64,000 nucleotides of DNA from Plutella xylostella (taxonomy: Eukaryota > Arthropoda > Insecta > Lepidoptera > Plutellidae): contig NC_063987.1 in NCBI RefSeq assembly GCF_932276165.1, positions 4,154,001 to 4,218,000 of the forward strand. The letters are read 5' to 3'. The notes under the pieces were generated by a model, which saw only the letters and a program-made list of their open reading frames with translations, was not told the origin of the DNA and ran no database searches. The number at the start of each line of letters is the position of its first letter. Position 1 is the stretch's first letter. Of the stretch, positions 1-13,583 are shown one piece after another. The position numbers were made by a program, and so were the translations under genes.

Positions 1-1144
1 AATTAGTATGAGCAAGTTCTAATATTGTTTGTCTTAGAGTGGTGACGAGATGTACATAGTTATTGGTACTGAGAAAATCAGTCTCTCCAATCATTAAAAC
101 ACAGAAATCAGACATAGTAAATCCCTCAACTTTCTTATCAATATTTGCTAGGAGTGCTTCGAGTTTTGCGTTCGTGTTTCTGTAATGACAGTATGTGTAT
201 TTCGTTGAATTAAATGTACTGTCCAATACATCACAAGCTCCACTCTGTGTGCTGTTGCTTAGAATGCATAATTTGACTTTGGTGTAGGTCTGCTTAGGCT
301 TTGAGCAGGCATCCTTCTGTACTTTAGCTCGATTCAGTTTTGCGTGAGATTCATTGACGCTGATCGGAGACCTCGGTTCGCCCTCCGAAATGACTGATTC
401 CTCCAGTAAATCAATAGAACAGTCTGAGAATAGGTTAGGCATTGTTTTATTACTCTTTTTGCACTTCCTTTTCTTTTCCTTTTTAGTATCATTGTTTGAT
501 GTGAGACATAACTTTGTAAGGTGGTCAACTTTATTTTTATATCTCGTCACCTCATTTTTCAAATTAAAATTTTCTGATAGCATTGTTTCTATTTCTTTTT
601 CAGCTGATTTCAGTTGTATTTCTAGGCTAGATACTTTTTCTATAAGTTTTTCTAGTTCATTTTTTATTCTTATGTTATGTAGTTCTGGGCAACTTCTACT
701 TTTCGGAATGCTTGATGTCCAATTATTGTTTTGAATATGCCTATTATTTGAGCTGCATTCATCTTCACTTTTGGAATCAATAGAGTCTGACAAGGATTCG
801 AAAGAATTTTCTGTCGGAATGTTTACGATTTCTTTCCTACGCTGGGTTACGTTTTCATGGATTACAGGAGTGCAGGACATCTGTGTGACAGTGGAAGTAG
901 CTGTTTTAATTTTAAGGGATGTAGAATGTGTAGATCTTCTTGAAATAGGGGTACTTGACTTTTGAATGCATTTCGTGCACTTCCATCCTAGTCTCTTAGC
1001 TGATTCCATAATCATATATAATTTTCTAGACATATTCGAGCAGTCATCTAGACATAATATTTGTTTACAAGTTGCACATTGTAAATAGTCGTTCTTTCGA
1101 CATTTTTTATGGCATTTACCACATATAAGGATGCTTGGTGTCAT
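1..1144 (-). CDS. LINE ORF1-type protein (PHD-like finger, coiled coil, esterase-like), partial at left edge
   Basis: An open frame begins at an ATG (1142-1144) and stays open to the window edge, giving 381 residues. Residues 8-59 form a PHD-like Cys pattern (C8-x2-C11, C23-x2-C26, C31, C35, C56-x2-C59). Residues about 155-210 are a Lys/Glu-rich heptad region likely to form a coiled coil. Residues about 290-360 resemble the start of an SGNH/GDSL-like fold, with KLCILSNST and later FCVLMIGETDF. ORF1 proteins of CR1-like LINEs often combine a PHD finger with an esterase domain, so I infer an element ORF1 rather than a host gene. The rest lies to the left, so I cannot see whether ORF2 follows. 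A host gene with the same architecture is the alternative. Confidence 0.7.
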   Translation of the reverse strand, partial: MTPSILICGKCHKKCRKNDYLQCATCKQILCLDDCSNMSRKLYMIMESAKRLGWKCTKCIQKSSTPISRRSTHSTSLKIKTATSTVTQMSCTPVIHENVTQRRKEIVNIPTENSFESLSDSIDSKSEDECSSNNRHIQNNNWTSSIPKSRSCPELHNIRIKNELEKLIEKVSSLEIQLKSAEKEIETMLSENFNLKNEVTRYKNKVDHLTKLCLTSNNDTKKEKKRKCKKSNKTMPNLFSDCSIDLLEESVISEGEPRSPISVNESHAKLNRAKVQKDACSKPKQTYTKVKLCILSNSTQSGACDVLDSTFNSTKYTYCHYRNTNAKLEALLANIDKKVEGFTMSDFCVLMIGETDFLSTNNYVHLVTTLRQTILELAHTN

Positions 1145-4110
1145 GTTGCAGTAATTTTGTTATTTAATATATTTCAGTGCCCTCTGTTGTCGAGTAGCAG
1201 TACCAAAAGGATCCAACAATATTGGTATTCGCTCTTATATCAAATCTCAGAATACGGAATAACGTTTATGTAATTTAATTTATATTCGTGAAATGGAACG
1301 CAACTCGAAAAAGTTATGAATCGCCGGTGTAGTGACAGCCTTATTTGATTTTTATTTCTGGCAACATCGGTTTCTTGACGTTTTGTGAACAGCTGATTGG
1401 TCAATGTATGTATTTGTTTACCATGAATTTTCGTAAAATATCGTTTTGTGGCAGTTTATGCGTAATTTGAATTCAAAACCACAATGAATTGAAAACAATA
1501 GACCCGATTTGTGTACCTTGAGTTCAGGATATCCTCCAAAATGGGAGTACAGACTCGATTTCACTAGTTGCACTTGACGAGGTGAGGTTATGTCTTGATT
1601 TGTCAGGTATTTTGGCGGACACTAAACACTGATTTACTTGTTTTTATGAATTAAATATATGGAACTCTGAGATTATAATGTTTACAAACACACGGTGTCG
1701 TTCCGTTCCGCTCGCATTCGAAGACCATAATACCTATTAAGTTCATATAGTTTTGATATACGAAACATAAACATCAAACACCGGTAGACTAGCGCCATCA
1801 CCACATCATAGCAATACTCTAGGCAACCTGTACTTACCTGGCTCAGATTCTGCACGTGAATGGGGTCATACATTGCAGTGATGCACAGATATTCAACCCA
1901 AATCGTTGTACCTTCAGGGAAACCCATGCTGCCTAGACTTCAACACAATATCCCGTGTGCAAATCTTTCTACGAGTGCGAGTGGGTTTGGTTCTAAGCTA
2001 AGAAGACTACCCGGCCGATTCTCCGATAGTACGTATGGATGGGTCTCTAGCTTCCATACATTGAATTGGTCCACCCATGTAGACGTGCGTGGACTTAAAT
2101 TGGGTTGATTGAAAGATGTATGGCTGATAGGGTTTAAATAGAGCGCCTCCTAAACTTGCGTTGCCGTATACTTGTATAGGTGAATTAATCTTTGGTGTCA
2201 CGTATTAGCGTCAATTGTGCCCCTGAGATGTGGTAATGGGTACATAATTGTCTGGGCAATAGATTTTGTTGCATCCTAAGGATAAACTACCTTAGTCTTG
2301 TTTCCCTGGTATACTTTTCGACCACCTGAAATTGATAGTATTTATCGATGTTTTTCCAAAAGAACAAAATACCTAAGTATTATTTCTGTATAAATTTTTT
2401 AATGTCAAGTTTGCATGTCTTAGCTCATTGCAAATGGCAACAGAATATACCAGGATATGTCTTCTTTAAATAACCCTCACGAATAACTACCCAACTACCG
2501 CTATTCCTTAAAACCCAATGGAAGCATCCAACCCATAATGTATCCTGAGAAATGAAGTCAACTAAACAAAGCCTCTTAAACAAGCAATGACAAAGAAACC
2601 AAGACATAACATGTCCATAACCAAAACGGTTAGGCAAATACCAGACATTTAGACATTCAATAACTTACATTCGGCAATCGAAATCTTCTCGTTGCATTGT
2701 CCACCTTGCAACTGAAACCTGCAGGCTTGTAAGGGATTGTGAACTGTATTTTAAGGTGGTAAGGCTGTAGTGATGTGTAGGGAACGTTGGTGAAAGATAT
2801 CGGAGACATATCGGGCTTCGTTCACGGGGGTTTGTCTCTGCAGTCACGTTTCGCCACGGTAGCTCTCGGCTAGTGATGTTGAGGGTTCTGTCGATACTTT
2901 CAGAGCTCAACCGTAAGGACGGCGATATGATTTGAAACCTATCACGTGAATACAAATATACTGCGAAAAGGGTCAACTTTCATATTGTTGAAAACCACAA
3001 TGATATTGGCGTAAAAAATACTCATTTACCATTTCTTACTAGGTATTTAACTTTACTATCTTCTGTCAACAGTTTGATAGAACCGTGAACTATGTTTTAA
3101 ACAGCTGTTTCTTTGTAAGATACTGTGGCGCTTATAAAATATTAATCATTTTATAAGCATTAATAATTTTCTACTTTTTTTCTTTGTCGAACGAGTTAGT
3201 TAGTCGCCTCAAGTTTCAAGCACACACTTGCAATATGCATTATTTATTTTACCCCACCTTTCCACCTATACAACATCGATATCGATAAACCACTTCCCAC
3301 GTGTCCCATCACTACAGACAATGTCTCGCAGCATCCGTGGGAACATCAGTGGTGCTTTTTTAAACTCGGCTTAAACGGAGGTCCTAGACCGAACGTATAT
3401 TAGTAGAGTTATAGATCGCCCTTTTAACCTCATAAGTACACGATAAAGCGCTGTCCCATGCATTATGAAATAAGATAATGAAGATATCCTTAAACAGAAA
3501 TCAGGTTGGTTGCTTAGACATCGGTTCTTGTTGTTGCTACTAATTAGTAGTTATGATTTTCTTTATGATTGTATTAGGAACGAGTCAATAAGTTGTTTGA
3601 CTTCAGAAGTGAAATACTTGCGTGTGTTTTTTGTTAATATGTTCGGTTCGGTGAATTAGGGTCGGTTCGAAATTCAAAAATAAGTGTGTACCATAGAATA
3701 ACAAGGTATGTAGGTACAATGTTAAAATCGATTTATTAACCCACCAGAATATTATATAGATATTTCAACAACTAAATACTAAGGTAATGCACAGCAGAAT
3801 CCATCCCGTCCCAAGGAGGTCACTCTATATGACGAAAAACAAAGTTTCTGAGTCCTGTTGTGCGAGCCACGACTCTATCTTGTTGTACTAAGCGTACCAA
3901 TTGCGTGACAATTCTGTTCGTTCATGTAGACAGCAACCCCCCAGTATCAGGAGGCACACGTCCGTGGCACGGCTATTACCGCGCTCGTTATGATTTGCCG
4001 CCGCCCGTCAGCCGCTGACCCGGACCCCGCTTGCGCAGGCGCAGTGCACAGGGGACCGTATTCTGGAGTTTAGGAGGAAAATTTTATAATGTGAATATAG
4101 AAGTATTACC
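1145..4110. other. No gene recognised
   Basis: AT-rich sequence with only short open frames lacking recognisable domains or convincing splice-flanked coding segments. The first few hundred bases may be the 5' UTR of the LINE whose ORF1 starts at 1144. A segment near 3820-3870 resembles one at 27626-27680 and is listed separately. Confidence 0.5.
3818..3870. repeat. Dispersed repeat fragment, partner at 27626
   Basis: GGTCACTCTAT followed by ACGAAAAAC and AAGTTTC recurs with substitutions at 27626-27680. The two stretches align for about 50 bases and then diverge. The element class is unknown. Confidence 0.45.
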
Positions 4111-4290
4111 TACTAGCTGTTCCCGCGAGCTTCGCTTCGCCTTAAAAAGTTTTCCCGTGGGAATTCCGGGATATAAAGTTCTTTCTCAGGGTCTTCACCA
4201 TATGTATACCAAATTTCATTCAAATCCGATCCGTAGTTTTGGCGTGAAAGAGTAACAGACAGACAGACAAACACAGTTACTAGTTAGTTA
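4111..4290 (+). mobile_element. High-copy lepidopteran repeat (TTCCCGCGAGCTTCGCTTCG family)
   Basis: Starts with ACTAGCTGTTCCCGCGAGC and ends in an ACAGACAGACAGACA tract followed by TTACTAG. Related copies in this window lie at 5572-5909 (reverse and interrupted), 25981-26180 and 58653-58876. It is non-coding. The family is very common in moths and butterflies; I do not assign its class with confidence. Confidence 0.8.
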
Positions 4291-5571
4291 GATATGTGGT
4301 CGGGATTGGTGAATTTACGTCGGAAATAAAGAAGAGAGGCGCTGCAACGGGTAAACGTGTTTAAAAAAAAATTGTGCGGTAATGTATACACGACACGTAT
4401 CCCGTAGGCCAGAAAAAGTTGGCTTCAGAAAGATATAATACATAATGTAGTAGACTGAATTACTTTCGCGATTCTTGAGAGCACTCACTATACGTTTCTT
4501 GATGATGCGTTGGACTATGATGTGGGTGTGTGATGTTGTCATTACTCCTAATATTATGACGAATGTGTACTATGGAGAGCATTTATCATAATAAAGGTTC
4601 AATCATCAAAAAGTCTGATTAATGATTTAGATAATTCAGATAATTACGAAATAATGCAAATCAGAATCCGGCGCCTTTCTAGAGATATCAGAGCGGAATA
4701 TAGAGTCTGGGAAACGTCCACGCGCAGAGTGTAAGTGCCGCGGATATGTTTATGAATATTAAATATGCATGTTTCAGTGGCGTGCCCCCCGCTCACTGTC
4801 TGTAGAAGTTACGCGTATCGTCTTCTCTAAATTGAGTCAAGGAATACTACTATTCATCAATGATATCTATAGTATGTAATTATCGAATAACATAATATGG
4901 GGATAGAGATCCGAAGGCACAGACAAATCATAAAATTGTTGCACTGTCAAAACGTATTTTTTCTCACATTTAAGTTACTTGATAACTGAGCCCGAAATTT
5001 GCAAAATAATGAGATGTAATTTGGATGTAAACACTATAAATCACTAAGGCAAAGTTTTGACAATGCTTAATTGTTATAAGGTAATGTATTTAAAATCGGT
5101 TACATTGTATAAATTAGTTTCTTATCATACAGTACATTTAATGTTTCACCCACAGTACCGTTCTTCCTTATAGGTAAGTCGTAGAGCCTATTGTACGGAG
5201 TCCATCATGAGACAGGTTGTCTAATGATGTCCAGATAACGTCACCTTGAAGATTTCCTATCAGAACACCTGGGACTATCTATTGATGATAACAGGACTTT
5301 TTATTTTGTATTTATGAAGATCTTGTCTTGGCTTAGGTTGAACCGTGAATTTGGGAGCGTTTCTACATATAAATACCTACATACGATATTAAATTATTTA
5401 TTTTTGCATAGAAAGCTAGGTTAACTCATATGAGACCTTTGTGCACAGCTTTTCCCTTTCAGGTCAAAATCTGACCTTAAACCATTTACCAGCACACTGG
5501 ACACCAAAAAAAGTGTCGCAACGTGAATTACTTAATCCACCGTCATGTCACTAGCCGCTATAATCCTCACT
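4291..5571. other. No gene recognised
   Basis: AT-rich unique-looking sequence. I see no domain-bearing ORF, RNA gene or repeat with clear ends. Confidence 0.5.
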
Positions 5572-5909
5572 AATATAATAAATGCGAAAATAACTGTGTC
5601 TGTCTGTTACTCTTTCACGCAAAAAGTACAATACAATACAATAATCTTTATTTGCACACCATAAAAAAAACATAAATCTAACTTAAATAACAGAGATGCA
5701 CAAATGACGGTCTTATCGCTAAAAGCGATCTCTTCCAGACATCCGTTGTAAGAAAAGAACTTAACATAGAAAAGGGCATTGAGTTGTGCTTACAAATTAA
5801 AGTAATATTTTAAAAAGAACGGATTGGAATGAAATTTTGTATACATATGGTCTAGACCCTGAGAAAGAACCTATTCAAGGCGAAGCGAAGCTCGCGGGAA
5901 CAGCTAGTA
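5572..5909 (-). mobile_element. Reverse copy of the TTCCCGCGAGC repeat, split by a LINE tail
   Basis: On the minus strand the sequence runs from the ACTAGCTGTTCCCGCGAGC end (right) to the CTGTTACTCTTT and ATTTATTATATTAG end (left). It is interrupted at about 5621-5818 by unrelated sequence with a LINE-like 3' tail, so the LINE fragment is younger than this repeat. Confidence 0.75.
5621..5818 (-). mobile_element. 5'-truncated LINE 3' end nested in the repeat
   Basis: On the minus strand this ends in AATAAAGATTATTGTATTGT, a polyadenylation-like signal followed by a TTGTA-type tail, as at LINE 3' ends. It has no coding capacity, and its boundaries are inferred from where the flanking repeat stops and resumes. 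Confidence 0.6.
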
Positions 5910-8900
5910 TGTTCATAAAAACTAATAGAAATGGTGCGACACGTAGCTACTACAACCTCATGTCGTCAGCCAATAAGCATCTTTGCACAGTTTTTATTAA
6001 GGAACCGTTAATTAAAGACGCGACCACAACTAGGCAATGTCGTGGCGCGTGCGACGGACAATGATACCCGCTATCGGACGATGCGATCGCGAGTCTAAAC
6101 ACGCCTTTACAACGACAGTCGTTGTTCTGAGGCTTGAACTACATTTTATATAAAAAAAGCTAGTTAAAGTATGTTTTTTTTATTGGGAGTAGGTAGGTAT
6201 TAGGGACGGGACATGACAAGCAGTGGACGATTGCTATTCTTGCATGTCAGTGACAAACAATATTACCTACGTGAGGAGTTACGTATCAACTGTACCGTAC
6301 ACCACCGTGAGCAGTCAGTGATGGAAAACTAGCTAACTGGGTAATCTTTTCAACAAGGTGACATTATATTTCTCATCTATCTGAGCATTATCTGAGCGAT
6401 TTGAAACTAATGACGACGATAGTTTTCTAGTCTTTGAAGCTTTTACATCATCCATTTAAATCTTTATACTGTTGAATGTCATCTATTTAAATCTCTATAA
6501 TGTGGTCACAAACAGCCTCAATTACACAGTGCTCTTAAATCTGCATCATTTTGCTCCTCTGTGTCGCTTATTCGACACGGTACTCACGTGGTATGCTCCT
6601 CCTCGGGCGTTTGCCAATGTACTTTACTAAAAGCTCACTTTTTAGTTTGTAATTTTATCCGTTAAAAGACGATTTGATTAACTAGTATGAACTACCTATA
6701 ACATTTATCACAAGCGTAAAAGCAATGATACCTCTAACTTAACTACATACTATCCTTTATTACTTAACCATAGTAATACCACTACAATTAGAACAATCTT
6801 CAACAGATTATCCGACTTTTATGAAACATGGCTATTAATGAACATATAAGAATACTGTGGATCAAGTTACATTCGCGGACAAAAATATTGGGCCATTCGT
6901 CTCTAGCGACATTTGCAGATATCCACACTCACAATGATTAACCACGTTTCAAATACATATTAAGAGGGAAGTATACCACTTGCTCGTCCATACAAAAAGA
7001 GAAAACGTTTTACTACCTCTAAATATTATCCAATCTCCATGATTTTTTAGTATGTTACTTACACAAGGAATTACTATGTTTATAGCTTTTCCTTTTTTCA
7101 AAATTTTCTATACATTCAAAATTATAGGCACCCCAAATTACGTAATTTTTGTGATAAAAACTTTGTTGAAAAAACCGTTTGTTGAACAAAAACAAAGTTT
7201 TTTTTAAAAAAGCGAAAGCTATAAACCTAGAATATATTATGCTGAAGCGATTGACATCAAAATCAAAGAGATTGGTCGATATTTAGTTAGTGTAAAACGT
7301 TTTCTCCCGAAACCAGAATTTCATCAAGAAAATTACCTATTGTCAGTCGCCAGCTGCAGTGCATCTCTATCGCACCCGTGCCAGGGGCATGATGAGAGTA
7401 CAAGCGATAGCAAATGTTTTCCTAAATACCTTTTTCGCTAGAATCGCGAAGGTATACTCTCCTCTTAACAACCTTCTTATTCCGGTCGTCAAAACGCCAT
7501 GCGCCCGCGCCGTTACGTCACAATATGGCGGGTGTCGGTACACTGGCCCAGATCCCTTTTGTTCTGTGATCCGTCTGCCAATACCGGCAATTATAGATAG
7601 TAATGTTTAGCAACATTGACGAGTCACACTGTTGCGACATCAAGTTTCAGGGCCATTGTACTTGTACAGTCAGCTTCATTAGTAGGTCCACACTTTTGTA
7701 CCTTGTCAAAATAACAAACCGACGACGGACCACAAATCGAACATTTACGGTTCGTGGTTTTGACAAGGTGGACTTCAGAAGCTCTACACTATTTAAGTAC
7801 AAGGCAGAGTTATCACAAGAAACATCTAAGTAAAATGTTAGGAAGGAAAAGTTTTGAGGTGGACGTTAAAATTTGGGAAAATCAGTAACATTAAAATGAC
7901 TGTGTAAAAGTACTACTAGATGCCGTTTAGTAAAATATAAAATCCAAATAAGAATCCCAGACACGCGTAGTTAATTGAATAGAAAACCCATTAAACGACG
8001 GAACCACCAAATCTCAATAAATAACCGATGTAAGACAATATCTGGCTTCATTTGCCATCTATCTACATGATCGCCGTACCAGCTCCGTTACTTCTGCGCC
8101 GTATAAATCTGCACTTGACAAAATAATAGGAAGGCAGACAGTTCAGGTGCTATTAACGCCCAGAAGAAATATGGGCTCGGCCCATCTGATACACCTTAAT
8201 ACTGCGCCTGTCGAAATGCGGGGCAAAGCGTTAGCTGGACTTTAGTTTGGGCATAGAGTTATACAGCAACAATTTTTGCACCACCCTGTATCAGGGTGGA
8301 GTTTTATTAGTGACGCTCTCGATGCCAGGTCAATGTAATCAATATGCTTAGCCACTGCCATTATTAGAACCAGCTAAAGAAAAAAATACAGATGTATGGA
8401 TAGGATTACATTCACCGCTTAAATTGCATTCTGCTAGTATAAACAATAATCCTTGTGTTATATAGATAATATACTATTGTAAATTGATGAAAGACATCTG
8501 TTTTTTTATCTCCAGAGGATAGAAGGCAATAACTACCTACTTAACGTGTGTGGAAGTGCGTATAGATTTTAACATATTAATTATCCCTTACATAACGGCT
8601 TAAATTTACGTTTCGCAGAAATTAATTGTAGGCACCTATACAGAGTATACTTACATATAACTGGTTGTACATATTGAAGGTGTTTTGCTGAAATCTTTTA
8701 TAACGTTATCAATACCTGGCAATTTCTTTCCGAGTGCCGCATCATTTCCATTTCATTCAATAAATTAAGTCTATAAAACCTTGCGGACAAACCGTTTAAA
8801 CACCATTATTATATTATATTGCTTTGGAACAAGCTCATAAATTTACTCTCAACTGTAATAAGTGATAGTACCTACGTCTTTTACGTTTCTGATTGAAATT

Positions 8901-9392
8901 ATCCATTCCATGGTTACGTATCTGTTTAACACTTTACTATTTACAATTACATGCTGTCGTTGGTAATTTACTGTAATGAGCTGGTTTTATGTAGCTTTTC
9001 AGGTTGTTTGACCATCTTCCATCCGATTTATAACTTAATATATAACTTTGAGATGCACGCAAGGGTGTTTGTGAAATAGATTTCATGCAATCAGTGTTCC
9101 ACTGTACATGCGAATATTTTATAGCCATTTATAAATGTTGTCTATGCGAAAATATTTTATTTAGTATAAAATAGATTAGATAACGAAGACTATTTATTAA
9201 GATTACTGAGTGGCTCTTAGCCAGTAACAGTGAAGCAGCGTGGTGCATCATTAGAGCCTGACCGGTTTCACAACTTAGTTTTTACAGCAACCTTGTCGTC
9301 AGCAGAAAAAAAAACAGAAATACTATTGTTTATAATAATAGTGTTTATATCGGCCTGAAACTTTTGCATTCAAAAACTCTCTGCTATATGCA
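5910..9392. other. No gene recognised
   Basis: Mostly AT-rich. A stretch near 7664-7770 begins like the MITE family seen at 55585 (TACAGTCAGC) and has a loose inverted match (CCTTGTCAAAA / TTTTGACAAGG). A small perfect hairpin, CCACCCTG-TAT-CAGGGTGG, sits at 8281-8299. No coding region is supported. Confidence 0.45.
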
Positions 9393-9545
9393 AGATTCAA
9401 CATCATCATCAGCCTATAGCGAGCAGTCCACTGTTGGACATAGGCCTCTCCCAAAACACGCCACTTTATGCGATCTTTAGCTATCCGCATCCAATCATTG
9501 CCATCCACCTTTCGCAGGTCGTCACGCCATGTGTGCTATATTGAC
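9393..9545 (-). mobile_element. RTE-type LINE 3' end with GATGAT tail
   Basis: Reading the minus strand gives a C-terminal peptide with WMRIAKDRIKWRVLGEAYVQ and QQWT, followed by a GATGATGATG tail. That ending is characteristic of RTE-like reverse transcriptases common in Lepidoptera. The copy is truncated to about the last 40 codons. Confidence 0.75.
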
Positions 9546-10676
9546 CTAAAGAAATCGTTTATCATATCGTTACATGAATGTGTATCATCATCAACAGCAC
9601 CACATGTCACATGACAATCACTCAGTAACTCTGGAATCGCCGAACATACACGCACGATCTAACCCGGATTACCCAGTAACGCCGTGCACTCTTCTACATG
9701 ATGCAAGGAGCAGGAAGGTTACTCTAGTTTAACAAAAAACTATCGAACAAGAGCTGTCGTACAATATAGACACGTTTAATACAGAACTTAGTTTTCCGTA
9801 AAGTAGAGTGCCCCAGTCGAGCGCTATAAACAAGCTCCACTAAAACTATCAATTATTGTGACAAGTAAATCTAAGTTACATTCCCTCGGCCTGAGTGAAA
9901 CATCTTCAATGCTACACATCTATTTATGCCGTTTGCTGCAGATCTACTAAATTGAATGGTTTGTGAAAGGATTCATACGATTATGAATGTCTACGCCGTA
10001 CTTATTATAGCAACTTTAACTGTAGTTAAGCCAATTAATGGGAGCTTTTAACTGTTGACTGAATAAAAATCACAAGATATAATAAGTACTTATAGTATGT
10101 AGTTATCTCATATGTGCAGACTTCAGGATAGGTAAGACTTTGTAAGTCCAAAACAACGTTCTTCACTCAAAAATCTCTTTAGTTTTCACTTAGGGACAAG
10201 TTATTAGCAACGGAACTTCTCTTTACCTGTATTAGTCATCCATATTGTCCTTATCAATATCCACCTGTTACAGGCGCACTATTTACGTTCATTGGATTGC
10301 CAAACCAGAGAGCCGATAGAGGAACGACTTGCAACCAGCGACTATCGACAACATCTGTAGCGTTGTCACTTTCATTTCGCCGTGTAGTGACAAGGACACG
10401 ACACCCTCTAAAACCGTAAGCGCTTGTTAAACATCAGCGGGTCCCGAGCGAACAAGATCACCCGCGAATTGGGAGGGCTACTCGTGAAATTTTATTTGAA
10501 CAGCAGAAGCCTTTACCTTCTTGCCAAGACTTCTCGACGTGATCGTGAGTCTATAGGTATTAGGCATAAAAAATTGCATGTCAGTGGCGCGATATAAAGT
10601 AGTGACCAATTCGCAATAAATTCTAACACTCGACTCGAAAAAGGCACGTAGTTGTGAATTAGCTACCAAGCCTCAA
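9546..10676. other. No gene recognised
   Basis: AT-rich with no domain-bearing frame, RNA gene or repeat with clear termini. Confidence 0.5.
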
Positions 10677-10800
10677 GATGATGATGATCATCATCATCAC
10701 AAGCCATCACATCCTTACTGCTGGGGCACGGGTCTCCTTCCAGGGAAAGGTTTTAGGCCTAGTCCACCACGCGGGTCCAGTGCGGATGGTGACCGAACGG
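10677..10800. mobile_element. LINE-derived 3' fragment (CATCAT tail, CTGGGGCACGGG motif)
   Basis: GATGATGATGATCATCATCA is followed by ACTGCTGGGGCACGGGTCTCC and TAGTCCACCACGCGGGTCCA, a block common in lepidopteran genomes next to LINE-type tails. Weaker copies occur near 18120-18180 and 49840-49915. Confidence 0.6.
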
Positions 10801-13583
10801 ACTATTTACCGACACTTTCAGACAAAACTAGATGCCTTCATCGACTTTAGTATCGCTTCAGACCACAAAAATAGTATGACACAATAAGATGACTATTTTT
10901 AATTCTATTTTAATAAGAAAATCAACCAGTAAAGCTTTTTTTCTCAATATCGGTTTCCAAAGCTTCCCTTTCTTTACACTATATCGCTTTCTTCTGCACT
11001 CAAATCGGCGAGTAACCCGTCCCAATTTGCATTAATTTACGAGGCAGCAGTGCGCCGGGATAAAGTCGTCACTCACAGCGAAGCTTGTAGCACAACACTA
11101 GCCAATAAATAACGTTCCAGCGCTCGCTGTTCCCACGAACGTACCGTATCTTGATGGTGGACGAACAACCAAACGAAATGGGGACAAGCCTATTTCGTTT
11201 TATATAGAACAGCGAGTATGTCTCACTTGTTGGTTTGTTAGACGTTTTGTTAGGTGTCGCCCGGTGATATAGTATGTGCGCGAATTGCCTTTGTTTTCTG
11301 GTTTGCAGCGTGTTGCGTGCGTGGGTGTGTTTTTTGTTGCGCGCGCGCACGCGTCCAATGATTTATCATGCGAAATATAGTCTCACAAGCTAACAGAAGT
11401 TGAAAATCGCATACAATTATAGGAAAACAAATAAGTTTTTATAGACTGTTTTCATGAAATATAGCTAATTTACTATTGACCCCGACACCCTGTCGAACAA
11501 AAGTAATATTCTGCATAGTTTCCGTTTTGGAACTACGGTCGCGATACCACAAGCATACACAAGTGAAACTTGTAGCTATCACACTGTATTTTTGTCAGTA
11601 CGGATGAAAATCGAGTCGATAATATTTAATGTAAGTACATTATATTCATTACTGCGCTAATCAAATATTAAGTACCTCTTAACACAGTAAGGCACTTATT
11701 TAAGACGCAAAGACTCCAAAATATTCATTAGTCAAATAGACCATTAGAGCGCACAATTAATTAAATGCCCCATTCAATGAAATGGTTGGAAATAGTTTTT
11801 TTCAATGGCCGCCACCGGCGATTAGCCGCAGGCCCTGACTCACAGCTCCAGAAATTCAACGCTAAATTAAATTTTACTACGTTATAAATTACAGGAATTA
11901 TGGCCATGTTATTTAAGTTTACATTTTGATTATTGTTTGCACGAATATTTGCAGCAGCATAAGTAACAAATTTGGTTTTCGCTACATGTCCGAATTTAAT
12001 TATAACGTTGTGACTCACTCACATGTCGTGTAAATTTATGACTATTTTTATACATGTTTGATGTGCTGGTATTTAGCAGTGTATATAGGTACATATATCA
12101 CAACGCCTAAAAATCTTTATAATTCTAATATCATATAATATAGTAGTGCAACAGTGACTTGTTCATAATTTCTTAATGAACTTAATGTATATGAAAACTA
12201 TAATCTTTACTGATATTTAGAGTAGACTTCTGACTTCTAAAACTCGTACTGTTAATATTTTATAATATTTTAGTATATTATGTTACTCTCCATTCAAACG
12301 GAGCTCTCTCCAAGTTTGTTTTGTAACTGCAACGAATGTCCTTAGCTGTAATTATGATGGATGGTATGTCTCTCGAGTGCCCCGGCATGTGATGTGGCAT
12401 GCGTATGGGGCCCGGGATATTACCTACTGTGACTAGACAACGTTGATTCTCAAAAAGAAAAAAACATTTCAATTTCATTAATTACAATTGCTATAGCTAT
12501 TGGGTTATAGCTATTATTTATTTATTTAAAAAAATATATTTGTATGTACTTACTTACACTATGAATTATGATGCTAGTGCGAAAAGTTGGTAGGTAATCA
12601 CTGTGGAATGCTCCAAAACTGTATCTTTAGAACCGTACCAAATTTCCGCACTCGTATCACGATAAACTATATCCTAATTAACTCCTTCCCTATTCCTACC
12701 TAAGCTAGCATTTCGCGCCCAATAACAATTAGTATCGACATGAGCAATTTGTTCAAAATGTCAGGAGGTCAGACGGTGAACTTGGTATTTTCACTCCATA
12801 CGTAGCGCATAGGTGCAGTGAGTAGGCAGCGGCGACCCACAGTCCCGGGGTCGTGACCCGCCGTGACCCCGGTCTACTTACCGCTTTGGACCTATTGTCT
12901 ATGGGCTTTTAGTTTGGTCCAAGTGACTGCGAATGGAAAAAATACTTTCGCGAGACACAGACACTGCGTGATTGTACTTTGTAATTGCGACAAACAAATT
13001 ACAAAAAAATATCCTCACTCTTAGATGTCCTTTCAATTTTACATTCGTATAAAAAAAATATTTAATCCTCCCCTTAAGTTGCTACCGAGAAGCAATGTGT
13101 ATCATGAGTTTTTTTTAAAGTTATAGAACAAAAGCTAAATAGTCCACTCAATCTTCTTTATATAGGATTACTCCCTTTTCAGGCACATCAAAAATAATAA
13201 AATCGTTGTCTCCTTCCGCTTCCACCATTCGCAAATCAAAGTCGTATCAGTCAGATAAAGCTATCGGTAATTGAAACACTTTGACCTACATTGTGAAATG
13301 GCCAGCCATTGCATAATCCAATACAATACTTAATATTAATAATAACTCTTTTATATGCGTGCAAGTAATTCATAACTATTTTCGCATGCCTCTTGCTATT
13401 ATTGGGGGTTGAAACTGGTTTGTGTCGGTTTATAGATTCACATTTCCTACCGAGTCCTACTACAGGGTCACACAGTTATACAGTAGTAGCTATAACTTTT
13501 TTTTAAATGGTGACAAACAGCTCGTTTGTGTTTTGTCACCGTGATGTCAGGATAGTCGCTATTTGCCCAGGGTGCGCTAGACT
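10801..13583. other. No gene recognised
   Basis: No ORF with recognisable domains. GC-rich patches near 11090-11350 and 12820-12900 have no splice-flanked frame I could support. Confidence 0.45.
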
